The notes beneath the pieces were generated by a model. It had not been told where the DNA came from and ran no database searches. It saw only the letters and a list, made by a program, of their open reading frames with translations. Source: an uncultured Cellulomonas sp. (GTDB lineage Bacteria; Actinomycetota; Actinomycetes; Actinomycetales; Cellulomonadaceae). Taken from it: a stretch of DNA of 64,000 nucleotides. The stretch covers positions 1 to 64,000 of the forward strand of contig NZ_CANLTL010000001.1 of NCBI RefSeq assembly GCF_947494015.1. Direction: 5' to 3'. Positions 8,998 through 22,516 of this stretch are shown here, one piece after another. How positions within the stretch are numbered: the stretch's first letter is position 1; every line of letters begins with the position of its first letter. The translations under genes were made by a program, and so were the position numbers.

Positions 8998-10992
8998 TCA
9001 GATCCGGGTGGCCAGGACGACGACGCCGAGCACGACCAGCCCGATCGTCATCGTCGAGGCGTAGGAGCGGACGAACCCGGTCTGGACGCGGCGTGCGGCG
9101 TCGCCGGCGCCGACCAGCACCTTGCCGAGGCCGGTGAACGCGCCGTCGACCACGGTCCGGTCGCCGTACACCAGCGAGCGGGTCAGGTACTGGCCGGGCT
9201 GCACCAGGAGCGTGTCGTTGACGGCGTCCTGGTGCAGGTCCCGACGGGCGGCCCGGGTCAGCGCGGAGCCGGCCGGGGCCGGGACGGCCACCGTGGACAC
9301 CGCGTACTGACGCCAGGCGAGGAAGGCGCCCACCAGGACGAGCAGCATGGTCAGGGCGATGATCAGCCACACCGGCAGCACGGGCTCGTGGTGCTCGACG
9401 TGCCCGGTGACCGGCTCCAGCCAGGTGACGAACCCGTCGCCCAGCGCGAGCAGCCCGCCGAGCGCGACGGACCCGACCGCGAGCACCACCATGGGGACCA
9501 CCATGAGCAGCGGCGCCTCGTGCGGGTGGCGGACCGGTGCGGCGGCGACGTCCTGCTCCGCGCCGTGCCCGTCGTCCCACCGACGCCGGCCGTGGAAGGT
9601 CATGAAGAACAGCCGCGACATGTAGAACGCCGTCAGCCCGGCCCCGAGCAGCGCGGCGGACCCGAACACCCACGGTCGCCAGCCTTCACCGGTGAAGGCG
9701 GCCTCGATGATGAGGTCCTTGCTCCAGTACCCGGACAGGCCCGGGAACCCGATGATCGCCAGCCAGCCGGCGGCGAAGGTGAGCCAGGTGATCTTCATGT
9801 ACCGCGACAGGCCCCCGAAGCGGCGCATGTCGACGGAGTCGTCCATGCCGTGCATGACCGAGCCCGCCCCGAGGAACATGCCGGCCTTGAAGAACCCGTG
9901 CGTCACGAGGTGGAAGATCGCGAACGCGTAGCCGATCGGGCCGAGCCCGGCGGCCAGCACCATGTACCCGATCTGGGACATCGTCGAGGCGGCCAGCGCC
10001 TTCTTGATGTCGTCCTTGGCGCAGCCGACGATCGCCCCGAACAGCAGGGTGATCGCCCCGACGATCACCACGACCAGCTGAGCGGTGGGCGCCCCCTCGA
10101 AGATCGGGCCGGAGCGCACGATGAGGTAGACCCCGGCGGTGACCATCGTGGCGGCGTGGATGAGCGCCGACACCGGCGTCGGGCCGGCCATGGCGTCCCC
10201 GAGCCAGGACTGCAGCGGGAACTGCGCGGACTTGCCGCACGCGGCGAGCAGCAGCATGAGCCCCATCGCGGTCAGCACGCCCTCGCCCGCGCCGGGGGCG
10301 GCGGCCAGCACGGTGTCGAAGTCGACCGCGCCGAAGGTGGCGACCATGAGCATGAGGGCGATCAGCAGGCCCAGGTCGCCGATCCGGTTCGCCACGAACG
10401 CCTTCTTGGCGGCGACCGCGTTCGGCGTGTGCTGGTTCCAGAAGCCGATCAGCAGGTACGACGCGAGGCCGACGCCCTCCCAGCCGACGAAGAGCAGCAG
10501 GTAGCTGTCCGCCAGGACCAGCACCAGCATGGCCGCGACGAACAGGTTGAGGTAGGCGAAGAACCGCCGCCGGTCGACGTCGTGCTCCATGTACGCGACC
10601 GAGTACACGTGGATGAGCGTGCCCACGAAGGTCACCAGGAGCACGAACGACAGCGACAGCGGGTCGATCCGCAGTCCCGCGTCCACGTCGAGCGGGCCGG
10701 TCGGGATCCACCGGAACAGGTGCAGGTCCAGCACCCGGTCCTCGGCGTCCCGGCCCAGCAGGCCGATCAGCAGCAGCAGCCCGACGACGAAGGACCCGGC
10801 GGACGCGGCCACGCCGACCCAGTGCCCCCACCGGTCGGCGCGGCGCCCGGCGAGCAGGAGCACGGCGGCGCCGAGCAGCGGCAGGGCGATGAGCAGCCAC
10901 GCCTGGGTGAAGGTGCCGTCCGCCGGGACGGCGCCGGGGAGCACGGCGCCCGGCAGCGGCGCGGCCGTGACGGTCGCGATGGTTGAGGTCAC
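8998..10992 (-). CDS. nuoL: NADH-quinone oxidoreductase subunit L
   Basis: This 664-residue subunit is the distal proton pump of complex I, with ~16 helices and the long amphipathic lateral helix region at the C-terminus. Signatures are [18 protein letters not shown] (~169-186) and the channel block [20 protein letters not shown] (~254-273). It starts with GTG at 10992, 9 bp after nuoK, with a GAGG site 5 nt before the start. The stretch around residues 480-510 (charged, [11 protein letters not shown]) is the cytoplasmic loop before the last helices. Confidence 0.97.
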   Translation of the reverse strand: MTSTIATVTAAPLPGAVLPGAVPADGTFTQAWLLIALPLLGAAVLLLAGRRADRWGHWVGVAASAGSFVVGLLLLIGLLGRDAEDRVLDLHLFRWIPTGPLDVDAGLRIDPLSLSFVLLVTFVGTLIHVYSVAYMEHDVDRRRFFAYLNLFVAAMLVLVLADSYLLLFVGWEGVGLASYLLIGFWNQHTPNAVAAKKAFVANRIGDLGLLIALMLMVATFGAVDFDTVLAAAPGAGEGVLTAMGLMLLLAACGKSAQFPLQSWLGDAMAGPTPVSALIHAATMVTAGVYLIVRSGPIFEGAPTAQLVVVIVGAITLLFGAIVGCAKDDIKKALAASTMSQIGYMVLAAGLGPIGYAFAIFHLVTHGFFKAGMFLGAGSVMHGMDDSVDMRRFGGLSRYMKITWLTFAAGWLAIIGFPGLSGYWSKDLIIEAAFTGEGWRPWVFGSAALLGAGLTAFYMSRLFFMTFHGRRRWDDGHGAEQDVAAAPVRHPHEAPLLMVVPMVVLAVGSVALGGLLALGDGFVTWLEPVTGHVEHHEPVLPVWLIIALTMLLVLVGAFLAWRQYAVSTVAVPAPAGSALTRAARRDLHQDAVNDTLLVQPGQYLTRSLVYGDRTVVDGAFTGLGKVLVGAGDAARRVQTGFVRSYASTMTIGLVVLGVVVLATRI

Positions 10993-11001
10993 CGGGGCCT
11001 C

Positions 11002-11301
11002 TCAGCTCTTGAGCAGGTTGACGTCGTCGACCGAGGCCGACCGGCGGGTGTGGAAGATCTGCACGATGATGGCCAGCCCGACGACGACCTCGGCCGCGGC
11101 GACGACCATGACGAAGAACGCCATCACCTGGCCGGACAGGTCCCCGTGCATCCGCGCGAAGGTGACCAGCACGAGGTTGGTCGCGTTGAGCATCAGCTCG
11201 ACGCCCATGAACACGATGATCGCGTTGCGCCGCAGCAGGACCGTCGTGGCGCCGATCGCGAACAGCACGCAGGCGAGCACGAGGTAGTGGGTCAGGGTCA
11301 C
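11002..11301 (-). CDS. nuoK: NADH-quinone oxidoreductase subunit K
   Basis: This 99-residue, three-helix membrane subunit of complex I lies in the proton path between NuoJ and NuoN. It carries the two conserved intramembrane glutamates, in [15 protein letters not shown] (~30-44) and [16 protein letters not shown] (~67-82). The GTG start overlaps the nuoJ stop by 4 nt. The length matches the family norm of about 100 residues. Confidence 0.97.
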   Translation of the reverse strand: MTLTHYLVLACVLFAIGATTVLLRRNAIIVFMGVELMLNATNLVLVTFARMHGDLSGQVMAFFVMVVAAAEVVVGLAIIVQIFHTRRSASVDDVNLLKS

Positions 11302-12230
11302 GGGACGACCTCCGGGCCGCGGCCGGTCGTGATGGGCGTGGTGGGTCCGGCGGTCTCGCCGGGGTCGCCGGCCTCGGGCGTGGGCCGGTCGACCTGGCCG
11401 CCGCCGTGCTCGCCCGGCCCGAGCTGGACCGCCACGTCGGCGACGCCGCGCTCCTGCCCGCGCACCCGCAGCACCCGGGAGATCGAGGTCTCGATGGGCC
11501 TGCCCTGCGGGTCCAGGGCCGGCACGTCCATGGCGTTCGTCCGGGCGTACACGCCCGGCGCGGGCAGCGGCGTCAGCGACCCGCCCGCGGCGACCCGGGC
11601 GTCGGCGCGCTCACGCTGGCCCACGCGCCGGGACAGCCGCTGGCGGTGGGTGAGCACGAGCGCGCCGAGCGCGGCGGTCACGAGCAGCACGCCGACGACC
11701 TCGAAGGCGAAGAGGAAGTCGCTGAACACCAGCCGGGCGATCCCGACCGGGTTGGACACGGCGTTGGCCTCGAGCAGCCCCACCGGCACCGCGTAGGTCG
11801 CGCGGGTGACCACGCCGACCAGCAGCGCACCCAGCCCGACGCCGAAGATCAGGCCGATCCAGCGCTGGCCACGGATCGTCTCGGTGAGCGAGTCCGAGGC
11901 GTCGACCCCGACCAGCATGAGCACGAAGAGGAACAGCATCATGACCGCGCCGGTGTAGACGACGATCTGCACGATCCCCAGGAACGGGGCGTCCTGGGCG
12001 ATGTAGAGCACCGCCAGGGAGATCATCACGAAGACCACGCACATGGCGGCGTGGATGGCCCGCCGCGCGAACAGCAGCCCGAGCGCCGCCAGCACCATGA
12101 GCGGCGCGACGACCCAGAACAGCACCGTCTCGCCGGTGGAGGTCTCGCCCAGCTCGGTGAGGGACGCGGGCACGGAGGTGGGCAGCGCGCCGGTCAGCGC
12201 GCCGACGCCGGCGAGCAGCGGGCCGCTCAT
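11298..12230 (-). CDS. nuoJ: NADH-quinone oxidoreductase subunit J
   Basis: This 310-residue membrane subunit of complex I has five helices in the first ~190 residues, with the helix containing [20 protein letters not shown] (~113-132) being the conserved broken helix. The C-terminal ~110 residues are a hydrophilic, Pro/Gly/Thr-rich extension, as in other high-GC actinobacteria but longer than the ~180-residue E. coli subunit. The start ATG overlaps the nuoI stop by 4 nt (ATGA). Confidence 0.96.
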   Translation of the reverse strand: MSGPLLAGVGALTGALPTSVPASLTELGETSTGETVLFWVVAPLMVLAALGLLFARRAIHAAMCVVFVMISLAVLYIAQDAPFLGIVQIVVYTGAVMMLFLFVLMLVGVDASDSLTETIRGQRWIGLIFGVGLGALLVGVVTRATYAVPVGLLEANAVSNPVGIARLVFSDFLFAFEVVGVLLVTAALGALVLTHRQRLSRRVGQRERADARVAAGGSLTPLPAPGVYARTNAMDVPALDPQGRPIETSISRVLRVRGQERGVADVAVQLGPGEHGGGQVDRPTPEAGDPGETAGPTTPITTGRGPEVVP

Positions 12231-13000
12231 CGGGCGTCACCGGGCGCACCGGCGGGCACGTCGGCCGGTGTGGACGCCGCGGTCGCGCCGTGGGTGACCG
12301 GACCGTCGACCGTCTCCAGGCTCGGGTCGTCGGGGCGGTGCGCGCGGACCCACTCGGCCTGCTCGGGCGTCGGCCCGCTGATCTCGCCGCGGTAGTACTC
12401 GGTGTCCGTGGTGCCCGCGACCATGGGGTGGGGCGCGGAGAGCTGGCCGGACCGCAGCGGTGCGAGCAGGTCCTCCTTCTCCCAGATCAGCCCCTCCCGG
12501 GTCGGACCGGCGAGCTCGTACTCGTTGGTCATGGTCAGGGCCCGCGTCGGGCACGCCTCGATGCACAGCCCGCAGAAGATGCACCGCAGGTAGTTGATCT
12601 GGTAGACGCGGCCGTACCGCTCCCCGGGGGAGAACTGGGCGTCGGGGGCGTTGTCGGCGCCCTCGACGTAGATGGCGTCGGCCGGGCAGGCCCAGGCGCA
12701 CAGCTCGCAGCCGATGCACTTCTCGAGCCCGTCGGCGTACCGGTTGAGCTGGTGGCGACCGTGGTACCGCGGCTTGGGCGGGACCTTCTCGAACGGGTAC
12801 TGCTCGGTGACCGTCGGCTTGAACATCGAGGCGAACGTGACGCCGAAGCCGGCGACGGGCGCCAGCACCTCGCCGATCCCCGTGCGGGGCTCCCGGAGCG
12901 GCCGGTACGGCTCCGCGGCGGGCCGCCCGACCTCGCCGCCGCGCTGCCGGGGGGCGACGGCGCCGTCGTCGTCGGGCTGGGGGGTGCGGCGGTCAGCCAC
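12227..13000 (-). CDS. nuoI: NADH-quinone oxidoreductase subunit I
   Basis: This 257-residue ferredoxin-like subunit carries clusters N6a and N6b, which pass electrons to NuoB. The two ligand sets are [12 protein letters not shown] and [12 protein letters not shown]. The N-terminal region (~1-40) and the C-terminal ~70 residues are low-complexity actinobacterial extensions. The chosen start is GTG at 13000 (VADRRTPQP) because a GGAGG site lies 8 nt upstream. An upstream in-frame ATG at 13195 would give an implausible Arg-rich leader that runs inside nuoH. With this start the gene overlaps nuoH by 8 nt. Confidence 0.95.
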   Translation of the reverse strand: MADRRTPQPDDDGAVAPRQRGGEVGRPAAEPYRPLREPRTGIGEVLAPVAGFGVTFASMFKPTVTEQYPFEKVPPKPRYHGRHQLNRYADGLEKCIGCELCAWACPADAIYVEGADNAPDAQFSPGERYGRVYQINYLRCIFCGLCIEACPTRALTMTNEYELAGPTREGLIWEKEDLLAPLRSGQLSAPHPMVAGTTDTEYYRGEISGPTPEQAEWVRAHRPDDPSLETVDGPVTHGATAASTPADVPAGAPGDAR

Positions 13001-14414
13001 GGGGCACCTCCGGGTGGTGGTCGGGCTCGGGATCGGCCGTGGCGGTCGCCGTGCTCGACGCCGTGCTCGACGCCGTGCTCGACGCCGTGCTCGACGACGC
13101 GGCGGCCATCGCGGCACGCCGGCGTGGCGAGGGCGGCAGGTGCTGACCGGGCAACGGCGGGACCGGGTAGCCGCCCGCGAACGGGTCGAACTCACCGGCC
13201 GGCGGCGGCGTGGGGCGGTCGGCTCCCCGCGCCCCGCGGCGCCGGTCGACCACGGCCATGACGACGTACGCCACCAGCACGATGCCGAAGATCGCCCCGA
13301 ACAGCGGCAGCAGGTCGACGTCGCTGAACTGGCGGATGCCCTGCACGACGGCGACCAGGACCACCCAGGCGAGCGCGAAGGGGATCAGGACCTTCCAGCC
13401 GAACTTCATGAACTGGTCGTAGCGCAGGCGCAGCAGCGTGCCGCGGACCCAGACGAACAGGAACATGAACATCCACATCTTCGCCAGGAACCACAGCACC
13501 GGCCACCAGCCGGTGTTGAGCATCCCGTCGTTGATGGCGGACAGCGGCCACGGCGCGCGCCAGCCGCCGAGGAACAGCGTGGTGGCGATCGCCGAGACGT
13601 TGATCATGTTGATGTACTCGGCGAGGAAGAACCACGCGAACTTCATCGACGAGTACTCGGTCATGTACCCCGACACGAGCTCGCCCTCGGCCTCGGGCAG
13701 GTCGAACGGCAGGCGGTTCGTCTCGCCGATCATCGAGATGACGTAGATGACGAACGCGGGCAGCAGCGGCAGCGCCCACCACAGGGCCTCCTGGGAGGCG
13801 ACGATCTGCGACGTCGACATGGACCCGGCGAGGATGAACACGCTGACCAGCGACAGCCCCATCGCCAGCTCGTAGGAGATCACCTGCGCGGTGGAGCGCA
13901 CCGAGCCCAGCAGCGGGTACGTCGAGCCCGACGACCAGCCGCCCAGCACGATCCCGTACACGCCGACCGCGGCGCAGGCCAGCACGTACAGCGCCGCGAC
14001 CGGCAGGTCGGTCAGCTGCAGCGGCGTGGTCACACCGAACACCGTGACCGCGGGCCCGAACGGGATCACCGCGAACGTCAGCAGCGCGCAGAACACCGAG
14101 ATCATCGGCGCCAGGATGTAGACGAGCTTGTCCGCCGCCTTGACGGTGATGTCCTCCTTGAGCAGCAGCTTCATGGCGTCGGCGAGGGACTGCAGCAGGC
14201 CGAACGGCCCGTGCACGTTGGGCCCGGGCCGGATCTGCATCCGCGCCACGACCTTGCGCTCGAACCAGATCGCGATCAGCACGCTGGTGAGCAGGAACAC
14301 CAGGATCGCGACCGCCTTGATCAGCCAGACCCAGAAGGTGTCCTGGCTGAAGTCGGCGGCGATGGCCGGGTCGCTGCCGATCGTGGTCGTCCCGAGCTGG
14401 GTCAGCACGCTCAT
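12993..14414 (-). CDS. nuoH: NADH-quinone oxidoreductase subunit H
   Basis: This 473-residue membrane subunit links the quinone site to the proton pumps; eight helices are visible. The quinone-chamber loop motif [18 protein letters not shown] and the preceding [20 protein letters not shown] are intact. The C-terminus (~400-473) is a hydrophilic extension that includes an SSTA repeat encoded by a 12-bp tandem DNA repeat. The start is ATG at 14414, overlapping the nuoG stop by 4 nt. The frame stays open upstream inside nuoG, but only this start gives a proper NuoH N-terminus. Confidence 0.96.
   Translation of the reverse strand: MSVLTQLGTTTIGSDPAIAADFSQDTFWVWLIKAVAILVFLLTSVLIAIWFERKVVARMQIRPGPNVHGPFGLLQSLADAMKLLLKEDITVKAADKLVYILAPMISVFCALLTFAVIPFGPAVTVFGVTTPLQLTDLPVAALYVLACAAVGVYGIVLGGWSSGSTYPLLGSVRSTAQVISYELAMGLSLVSVFILAGSMSTSQIVASQEALWWALPLLPAFVIYVISMIGETNRLPFDLPEAEGELVSGYMTEYSSMKFAWFFLAEYINMINVSAIATTLFLGGWRAPWPLSAINDGMLNTGWWPVLWFLAKMWMFMFLFVWVRGTLLRLRYDQFMKFGWKVLIPFALAWVVLVAVVQGIRQFSDVDLLPLFGAIFGIVLVAYVVMAVVDRRRGARGADRPTPPPAGEFDPFAGGYPVPPLPGQHLPPSPRRRAAMAAASSSTASSTASSTASSTATATADPEPDHHPEVPRG
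13051..13095. repeat. 12-bp tandem repeat inside the nuoH C-terminus
   Basis: The unit GTGCTCGACGCC is repeated 3.75 times. On the coding strand it encodes the tetrapeptide SSTA in tandem, in the disordered C-terminal tail of NuoH. The unit length is a multiple of three, so copy-number change would keep the frame. It is likely neutral slippage DNA. Confidence 0.9.
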
Positions 14415-17175
14415 GCCCGTCCCTCCGAGGTGAGGTCCTCGCCGGGGGTGCCCGCGACGTCGGCCACGCCCCACTCCTCGGCCCGCTCGGCGGCAGCGGC
14501 TGCCCCGCCGGCGCGGACGTCCGCCGGCGGCGCGGCGACGCCCACCGGTGCCGGCGACAGGTTCACCAGCGCGCCCGCGCCGATCCGCAGGGTCGTGCGG
14601 ACCGCGCAGCCGGGCGAGTTGGTGGGCAGCCAGACGACGTGGTCGGGCATGTCGGTCACGACGACCGGCACGACCACCGCACCGGCCGGTGTGGAGACCT
14701 GGACGGCCGACCCGTCGCCCACGCCGACCTCGGCCGCGGTGGCCGCGGACAGCCGGGCCACGGCCCGCTTCGCGGTCCCGGCCAGGAAGGCCTCGCCGTC
14801 CTGCAGGCGGCCGGCGTCGAGCATCGTCTGCCAGCTCGCGAGCACGGCCTGCCCGGGTCCGACGGCGACCGGCTCGGCGGCCGGGACCTGCGGGTCGGCG
14901 AGCCGCGCACCCTCCCAGGCCCCGAGCTGGTCGAGCTCGGCGTGCACCGCGTCGAGGGTGCGCAGGCCGAGGTCGGCGCCCATCGCGTCGGCGAGGGCGT
15001 CCAGCACCCGGTGGTCGGACATCGCCGTCGAGGCCAGCGCCTGCGGGAAGGGGCGCGGGCGCCCCTCCCAGTTGAGGAACGTGCCCGGCTTCTCGGACGG
15101 CGGCGCGACCGGCAGCACGACGTCGGCCCGCTCGGTCACCGCCGACCGGCGCACCTCGAGGCTGACCACGAACCCGGCCCGCTCGATCGCGGCCAGCGCC
15201 AGGGCCGGGTCCGGCAGGTCCGCCGGGTCGACCCCGCCGACCACCAGTCCGCCGAGGGAGCCGTCGCGTGCGGCCTGCAGGATCTGGGCGGTGGAGCGAC
15301 CGGGAGTCGCCGGCACGTGCGCCACGTCCCACAGCGCCGCGATGTCCACCCGCGCACCGGGGTCGGTGACCGGCCGGCCACCGGGCAGCAGGGACGGCAG
15401 CGCCCCGACCTCCACGCCGCCGCGCTCGCCGGCCCGGCGCGGGATCCACGCCAGGCGCGCCCCGGTGCGTCGCGCCAGACGCAACGCGGCGGACAGCCCG
15501 CCCGGGACCTCGGCGAGCCGCTCACCGACCAGGACGACCGCGCCGTCGGCGGCCAGCGCCTCGGCGGCCCGGCCGAGCGGGCCGGCCGTCGGCGCACCGC
15601 TCGCGGCCGGCCCGCCCAGGGCGTCGAGCACCTCCGCCTCCGTGCCCGGTGCGGCGGGCACGAGCGTGCCCTCGAGCCGCTCCAGGCCGCGGCTGGCCAG
15701 CGCGGCGACCGCGAACACGTGCGTCCGCCCGGCCAGCACACCCTTGCGCAGGCGCAGGAAGGTGACGCCGGCCTCCTCCTCTGCCTCCAGGCCCACCAGC
15801 AGGACCGCCGGGGCGGTCTCCAGGTCGGCGAAGGTGACCCCGACGCCGGAGCCGGCGACGTGGGCACCGAGGAAGGCCTCCTCCTCCGCCGAGTGCGGGC
15901 GGGCCCGCAGGTCGACGTCGTTGGTGCCGAGCGTGACGCGGGCGAGCTTGGCGTAGGCGTAGGCGTCCTCGACGGTGAGCCGGCCGCCGGGCAGCACGCC
16001 GACCCCGCCCCCGCGGACGGCGGCCGCCAGACCACCGGCGGCCACCTCCAGGGCCTCGGCCCAGCTGGCCGGGACGAGCTCCCCGGTCGCCTCGTCGCGC
16101 ACCAGGGGCGTGGTGACGCGGTCCGGCGCGGACTGCCAGGTGAAGGCGAACCGGTCCTTGTCGGTGATCCACTCCTCGTTGACCACGGGGTCGTTGCCGG
16201 CGAGCCGGCGCAGCACCACGCCGCGGCGGTGGTCGACCCGGATCGCGGACCCGGACGCGTCGTGCTCGGAGACCCCGGGCGTCGAGACCAGGTCGAAGGG
16301 GCGGGCGCGGAACCGGTACGCCGCGCCGGTCAGCGCGCCGACCGGGCAGATCTGGATGGTGTTGCCCGAGAAGTACGAGGCGAACGGCCGGCCCGACTCG
16401 TCGGCGAGCGCGGGCCCGCGCGGGGAGTCGCCGGTCCGGGCGTACCCGGCCGCCGCCGCGGCGCCCGCGCCCCCGGGGACCTCGGCCCCGCCCGGTGGCA
16501 GCTCACCGGCGAAGCCGAGCACCTCCGGGGAGAACGTCCCGATCTGCTGCGCCGCGCCGCGCTGCTGCAGGTCGATGAACGGGTCGCCGGCGATCTCGCG
16601 GGAGAACCGGGTGCACCGCTGGCACAGCACGCACCGCTCACGGTCGAGCAGCACCTCGGTGGAGATCGCGATCGGCTTGGGGAACGTGCGCTTGACGTCC
16701 ACGAACCGGCTGGTCGCGCGGCCGTTGCTCATCGCCTGGTTCTGCAGCGGGCACTCCCCGCCCTTGTCGCAGACGGGGCAGTCCAGCGGGTGGTTGATCA
16801 GCAGCATCTCCATGATGCCGTGCTGGGCCTTGTCGGCGACGGCGGACGTGCGCTGGGTGCGCACGACCATGCCGGCGGTGGCCTCCAGCGTGCAGGACGC
16901 CTGCGGCTTGGGCATGGGCTTGAGGTTGCCCTCGCGGTCGGGCGTGGACACCTCGACCAGGCACTGCCGGCACGCGCCGACCGGCGCGAGCAGCGGGTGG
17001 TCGCAGAACCGGGGGATCTGGATGCCGACCTGCTCCGCGGCGCGGATCACCAGGGTGCCCTTAGGCACGGCGACCTCGACCTCGTCGATCGTGAAGGTGA
17101 TCTCGTCGGCCTTCGGCGGCTGGTTGGCGATCGCGCCGCCGGCTCCCGGGCTGGTCTTGGGGGTCGTCGTGGCGG

Positions 17176-17179
<4 letters not shown>
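14411..17179 (-). CDS. nuoG: NADH-quinone oxidoreductase subunit G, lacking N7 cysteines
   Basis: This 922-residue peripheral-arm subunit has an N-terminal 2Fe-2S domain (C-D-H-P ... GACRQC ... ASCTL), the His/Cys N5 set ([18 protein letters not shown]), and the N4-type cysteines around [11 protein letters not shown] and ICPVGALT. A molybdopterin-oxidoreductase-like domain follows (~300-800). At the position of the optional N7 cluster, the CxxC-x3-C-x27-C spacing is kept but the four residues are S304, D307, S311 and T339, so N7 cannot form. The start is ATG at 17179, overlapping the nuoF stop by 4 nt. The N-terminus [12 protein letters not shown] is a short actinobacterial extension. Confidence 0.96.
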
Positions 17180-18524
<1,345 letters not shown>

Positions 18525-18525
<1 letters not shown>

Positions 18526-19322
18526 CAGGACTCCTTGTCCGAGGACGTCTTCGTCGCTGCCGAGGTGTCGGCCGGGGTGGTCGGGGGACGCTCCGCGCTG
18601 GACTGCGGCTGGCCGTCGTCGGGCACGCCGCCGCCGGCGTCCGCGGCGTCGTCGGCGGGCACGTCGAACTCCGGGGCGCTCCACCCGCGCTCGCGGGCGA
18701 GCACGGTGCCGCGCACCGTCGCCGGGCCGGCGCCCACGCCCTCGTCGGCACGGCCGTCCGGGAAGCCCGCCAGCACCCGGGACATCTGCCGGAAGGAGCA
18801 CACGGTGTCCGCGCCCCGGGTCGGGGACACCGGCTGCCCGGCGCGCAGCCGCTCGACCGTCTCGACGGTGCTGGCCGGGGTCTGGTTGTCGAAGAACTCC
18901 CAGTTGACCATCACGACCGGGGCATAGTCGCAGGCCGCGTTGCACTCGATCCGCTCGAGGGTCACCGCACCGTCGTCGGTCGTCTCGTCGTGCCCGATGC
19001 CGAGGTGGGCGGAGAGCTCCTCCCAGATGGCGTCGCCGCCCATGATCGCGCACAGCGTGTTGGTGCAGACCCCGACGGTGTACTCCCCGTTGGGGTGGCG
19101 CTTGTACTGGGTGTAGAAGGTCGCCACCGCGGACACCTCCGCGGTGGTCAGCTCCAGCAGCCGCGCGCACAGCGCGATGCCCGCGGGGCTGACGTACCCG
19201 TCCTCGGACTGCACCAGGTGCAGCATCGGCAGCAGCGCGGAGCGCGCCTGCGGGTAGCGGGCGATGATCTCGCGCGCGTCGGCCTCCAGCCGGGCCAGGG
19301 TCACCTCGTCGTAGCCGGCCAT
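18525..19322 (-). CDS. nuoE: NADH-quinone oxidoreductase subunit E
   Basis: This 265-residue thioredoxin-fold 2Fe-2S subunit (cluster N1a) has ligands in VCTNTLCAIMGG and CNAACDYAPV. The conserved domain ends near residue 190. The remaining ~75 residues are a low-complexity acidic tail (DVPADDAADAGGG...), which the E. coli subunit lacks. The start is ATG at 19322, sharing one base with the nuoD stop, with a GGGAGGGG site upstream. Confidence 0.96.
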
Positions 19323-20722
19323 CAGCGGTCCACCCCTCCCAGGACGGGGTCCAGCGAGGCCACCGCGACGACGACGTCGGCCACCTGGCCGCCCTCGCAC
19401 ATCATCGAGACGGCCTGCAGGTTGTTGAACGACGGGTCGCGGAAGTGCGCACGGTACGGACGGGTGCCGCCGTCGGACACCAGGTGCACCAGCAGCTCAC
19501 CGCGGGGCGCCTCCACGGACTGGGCCACCTGCCCGACCGGGACGCGGAACCCCTCGGTCACCAGCTTGAAGTGGTGGATCAGGGCCTCCATCGAGGTACC
19601 CATGATCTCGCGGATGTGGTCCAGGGAGTTGCCCATGCCGTCCGAGCCGATCGCCAGCTGCGCCGGCCAGGCGACCTTCTTGTCCGCCACCATGACCGGC
19701 CCCGGGCCCATCGTCTGCAGCCGGTCGAGGGCCTGCTCGATGATCCGCATCGACTGGTAGCACTCCTCGATCCGCAGGATGACCCGGGAGTAGGAGTCCG
19801 CGTCGGTCGACGTCGGGACGTCGAAGTCGTACGTCTCGTAGCCGCAGTAGGGGGACGCCTTGCGCACGTCGTACGGCAGGCCCGTCGACCGCAGCACCGG
19901 CCCGGTCACACCGAGCGCCATGCAGGCGGACAGGTTCAGGTGGCCGACGCCGACCAGCCGGGCCTTGAAGATCGGGTTGGCCAGCATGAGGTCCTCGAGC
20001 TGGCGCAGGTACGACCGCACCTGGCCGAGCGCCTCACGCACGCTCTCCAGCGTCCCCGGCGGGATGTCCTGCACGACGCCGCCCGGCCGGATGTACGCGT
20101 GGTTCATCCGCAGCCCGGTGACCATCTCGAGCAGCTTGAGGACCTCCTCGCGGGCCGTGAAGCCCAGGGTCATGATGGTCGTCGCGCCGAGCTCGTTGCC
20201 GCCGGTGGCCAGGCACACCAGATGGGACGAGATCCGGTTGAGCTCCATCATGAGCACCCGGATGACGGTGGCCCGCTCCGGGACGTCGTCGGTGATGCCG
20301 AGCAGCTTCTCCACCCCGAGGCAGAACGCCGTCTCCTGGAACAGCGGGGCGAGGTAGTCCATGCGGGTGCAGAAGGTCACGCCCTGGGTCCAGGTGCGGT
20401 ACTCCATGTTCTTCTCGATGCCGGTGTGCAGGTAGCCGATGCCGGCCCGCGCCTCGGTGACGGTCTCGCCGTCGATCTCCAGCATGAGCCGCAGCACGCC
20501 GTGCGTGGACGGGTGCTGGGGGCCCATGTTGACGACGATGCGCTCCTCGCCGAGGCGCGCGGCCTCCTCGGCGATCTGCGACCAGTCACCGCCGGACGCC
20601 TCGAACGTGGTGGTGCCGCTCGCGCGGTCCTCGAAGCCCCGGGTGGCGCGGGTGGCGCCGCCGGATCCGGTGGCGCGCGTCGCGCCGGGGGCGCCGGCCG
20701 GGCCGGCGTGGGACGGAGACAT
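19322..20722 (-). CDS. nuoD: NADH-quinone oxidoreductase subunit D
   Basis: This 466-residue subunit forms the quinone-reduction site with NuoB and is related to NiFe-hydrogenase large subunits. Signatures are [20 protein letters not shown] (~65-84), [17 protein letters not shown] and the C-terminal [20 protein letters not shown]. Residues 1-50 are a Gly/Ala/Thr-rich extension typical of high-GC actinobacteria. The start ATG at 20722 shares one base with the nuoC stop. Confidence 0.97.
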   Translation of the reverse strand: MSPSHAGPAGAPGATRATGSGGATRATRGFEDRASGTTTFEASGGDWSQIAEEAARLGEERIVVNMGPQHPSTHGVLRLMLEIDGETVTEARAGIGYLHTGIEKNMEYRTWTQGVTFCTRMDYLAPLFQETAFCLGVEKLLGITDDVPERATVIRVLMMELNRISSHLVCLATGGNELGATTIMTLGFTAREEVLKLLEMVTGLRMNHAYIRPGGVVQDIPPGTLESVREALGQVRSYLRQLEDLMLANPIFKARLVGVGHLNLSACMALGVTGPVLRSTGLPYDVRKASPYCGYETYDFDVPTSTDADSYSRVILRIEECYQSMRIIEQALDRLQTMGPGPVMVADKKVAWPAQLAIGSDGMGNSLDHIREIMGTSMEALIHHFKLVTEGFRVPVGQVAQSVEAPRGELLVHLVSDGGTRPYRAHFRDPSFNNLQAVSMMCEGGQVADVVVAVASLDPVLGGVDR

Positions 20723-21564
20723 CAGCTGTACGCCTTCCGCTGGTCGACCGGCGGCACGGTGGCGCCCTTGTACTCCACCGGGATGCCGCCGAGCGGGTAG
20801 TCCTTGCGCTGGGGGTGCCCGGGCCAGTCGTCGGGCATCTCGATGCGGGCCAGGGCCGGGTGACCGTCGAAGACGATCCCGAAGAAGTCCCAGGTCTCGC
20901 GCTCGTGCCAGTCGTGCGTCGGGTACACCGACGTGGTCGACGGCAGGTGGGGGTGGGCGTCCGGCACGGCGATCTCCAGGCGCAGGCGACGGCTGTGGGT
21001 CACCGACACCAGGTGGATGACGGCGTGCAGCTCACGTCCGGTCTCGTGCGGGTAGTGCACGCCCGAGACGCCCATGCTCAGCTCGAACCGCAGGTCCGGG
21101 TCGTCGCGCAGGGTCCGGCACACCGCGAGGAGATGACGGGCCGCCACGTGCAGGGTGAGCTCGCCACGGTCCACGACGACCCGCTCGACGGCGGCCGCGA
21201 AACCGGGTCCGTCCTCGTCCAGCACCTCCGTCAGCACGTCGACCGCCTCGTCGAACCAGCCGCCGTAGGGCCGCTCGCTGGCGCCCGGCATGGCGATCCG
21301 GCGGACCAGCCCGCCGTAGCCCGAGGTGTCCCCGCCGTCGGCGGCGCCGAACATGCCGGTGCGCACGTCGATGACCTCGATCGGCTCGCGCCCGCCCTGG
21401 TCGGGCCCGGGCGGGGCCTGCCCCTGCTGGGCGCGCTCGACGTCCGCGTGCACGACGGCGTCGCGCTCGACCGGTGAGGCGTCCGTGCGGATGGGCGCCG
21501 GCGGCGTCTCGGCCGGCGCCGCGACGGCGTCCAGGGGGCCCTTGTCGTCCGGTCCGGTGGTCAC
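20722..21564 (-). CDS. nuoC: NADH-quinone oxidoreductase subunit C
   Basis: This 280-residue subunit is the 30-kDa family scaffold between NuoD and NuoI. The signature [20 protein letters not shown] (~221-240) and [18 protein letters not shown] are intact. Residues 1-75 are an acidic low-complexity extension. The start chosen is GTG at 21564 (VTTGPDDKG), overlapping the nuoB stop by 4 nt (GTGA). Earlier in-frame starts lie inside nuoB. Confidence 0.95.
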   Translation of the reverse strand: MTTGPDDKGPLDAVAAPAETPPAPIRTDASPVERDAVVHADVERAQQGQAPPGPDQGGREPIEVIDVRTGMFGAADGGDTSGYGGLVRRIAMPGASERPYGGWFDEAVDVLTEVLDEDGPGFAAAVERVVVDRGELTLHVAARHLLAVCRTLRDDPDLRFELSMGVSGVHYPHETGRELHAVIHLVSVTHSRRLRLEIAVPDAHPHLPSTTSVYPTHDWHERETWDFFGIVFDGHPALARIEMPDDWPGHPQRKDYPLGGIPVEYKGATVPPVDQRKAYS

Positions 21565-22112
21565 CGCAGCAGGCCCTTCTGGTGGGACGTCGGCGTCGCG
21601 GCGAGCGCGGCCGCCTCGGCGGCGCGGGCGGCCTCGCGACGGTTCACACCGAGCGGCTCGGCCTGGATCTGGTCGTGCAGCGCGAGGATCGCGTTCAGCA
21701 GCATCTCCGGGCGCGGCGGGCAGCCGGGCAGGTAGATGTCCACCGGGACGATGTGGTCGACGCCCTGGACGATCGCGTAGTTGTTGAACATCCCGCCCGA
21801 GGACGCGCACACGCCCATCGACAGCACCCACTTGGGCTCGGGCATCTGGTCGTAGACCTGCCGCACGACCGGCGCCATCTTCTGGCTGACCCGGCCGGCG
21901 ACGATCATCAGGTCGGCCTGGCGCGGGGACGCCCGGAAGACCTCCATGCCGAACCGGGAGATGTCGAACCGGGGTGTGCCGGTCGCCATCATCTCGATCG
22001 CGCAGCACGCCAGCCCGAACGTGACCGGCCACAGGGAGCCCTTGCGGAAGTACCCCGCCAGGTTCTCCACCGTGGTCAGCAGGAAGCCGGACGGTGCCTC
22101 TTCGATGCCCAT
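21561..22112 (-). CDS. nuoB: NADH-quinone oxidoreductase subunit B
   Basis: This 183-residue subunit holds cluster N2, the last iron-sulfur centre before quinone. Ligand cysteines are in [10 protein letters not shown] (the tandem pair), [14 protein letters not shown] and [11 protein letters not shown]. The start is ATG at 22112 (MGIEEAPSG), 19 bp after nuoA, with a GGAG site. An upstream GTG at 22154 would overlap nuoA and add no conserved sequence. Confidence 0.97.
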   Translation of the reverse strand: MGIEEAPSGFLLTTVENLAGYFRKGSLWPVTFGLACCAIEMMATGTPRFDISRFGMEVFRASPRQADLMIVAGRVSQKMAPVVRQVYDQMPEPKWVLSMGVCASSGGMFNNYAIVQGVDHIVPVDIYLPGCPPRPEMLLNAILALHDQIQAEPLGVNRREAARAAEAAALAATPTSHQKGLLR

Positions 22113-22131
22113 CAGAACCCGCTCCGTCCTG

Positions 22132-22491
22132 TCAGTCCCACTCGAAGCCGCCACGGCGCCACTCGTACACGAACGGCACCGTGATCAGCAGGAGGAACGC
22201 CATCATCGCGACGAGCCCGTACACGGCGACCTCCGCGAAGGAGACGGCCCACGGGTAGAGGAAGACCACCTCGATGTCGAAGATGATGAACGTCATCGCC
22301 ACCAGGTAGTACTTGATCGGGAACCGGCCGCCGCCGGCCGCGTGCGGGGTCGGCTCGATGCCGCACTCGTACGCCTCGAGCTTGGCCCGGTTGTACCGCT
22401 TGGGGCCGATCAGCACGCTCGAGGCGACGCCCCCGAGCGCGAGCACCGCGGCCACGCCCATGAGCACCAGGATGGGGACGAAGGGATTCAC
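22132..22491 (-). CDS. nuoA: NADH-quinone oxidoreductase subunit A
   Basis: This 119-residue, three-helix membrane subunit has the conserved quinone-site loop [20 protein letters not shown] (~41-60) and the acidic helix [16 protein letters not shown]. The GTG start at 22491 has an AAGGAGT site 6 nt upstream. It is the first nuo gene, 25 bp downstream of the geranylgeranyl-reductase gene, and is probably transcribed with it. Confidence 0.97.
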   Translation of the reverse strand: MNPFVPILVLMGVAAVLALGGVASSVLIGPKRYNRAKLEAYECGIEPTPHAAGGGRFPIKYYLVAMTFIIFDIEVVFLYPWAVSFAEVAVYGLVAMMAFLLLITVPFVYEWRRGGFEWD

Positions 22492-22516
22492 CGTTGACTC
22501 CTTGCCGTCGTCGTGC

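Noticed and set aside
7897-10986. A 1029-codon plus-strand open frame opposite nuoL and nuoM
   Set aside because: Its composition (Gln, Arg, His, Asp strings) is that of antisense to membrane-protein codons. The minus strand has complete NuoL and NuoM.
13001-13195. Longer nuoI start at 13195
   Set aside because: It would add an Arg-rich leader read through nuoH and its 12-bp repeats. GTG at 13000 has a GGAGG site and gives a normal NuoI.
14415-15449. In-frame upstream extension of nuoH within nuoG
   Set aside because: NuoH homology starts at the ATG at 14414, and the upstream part is antisense-free but out-of-frame nuoG sequence with no conserved features.
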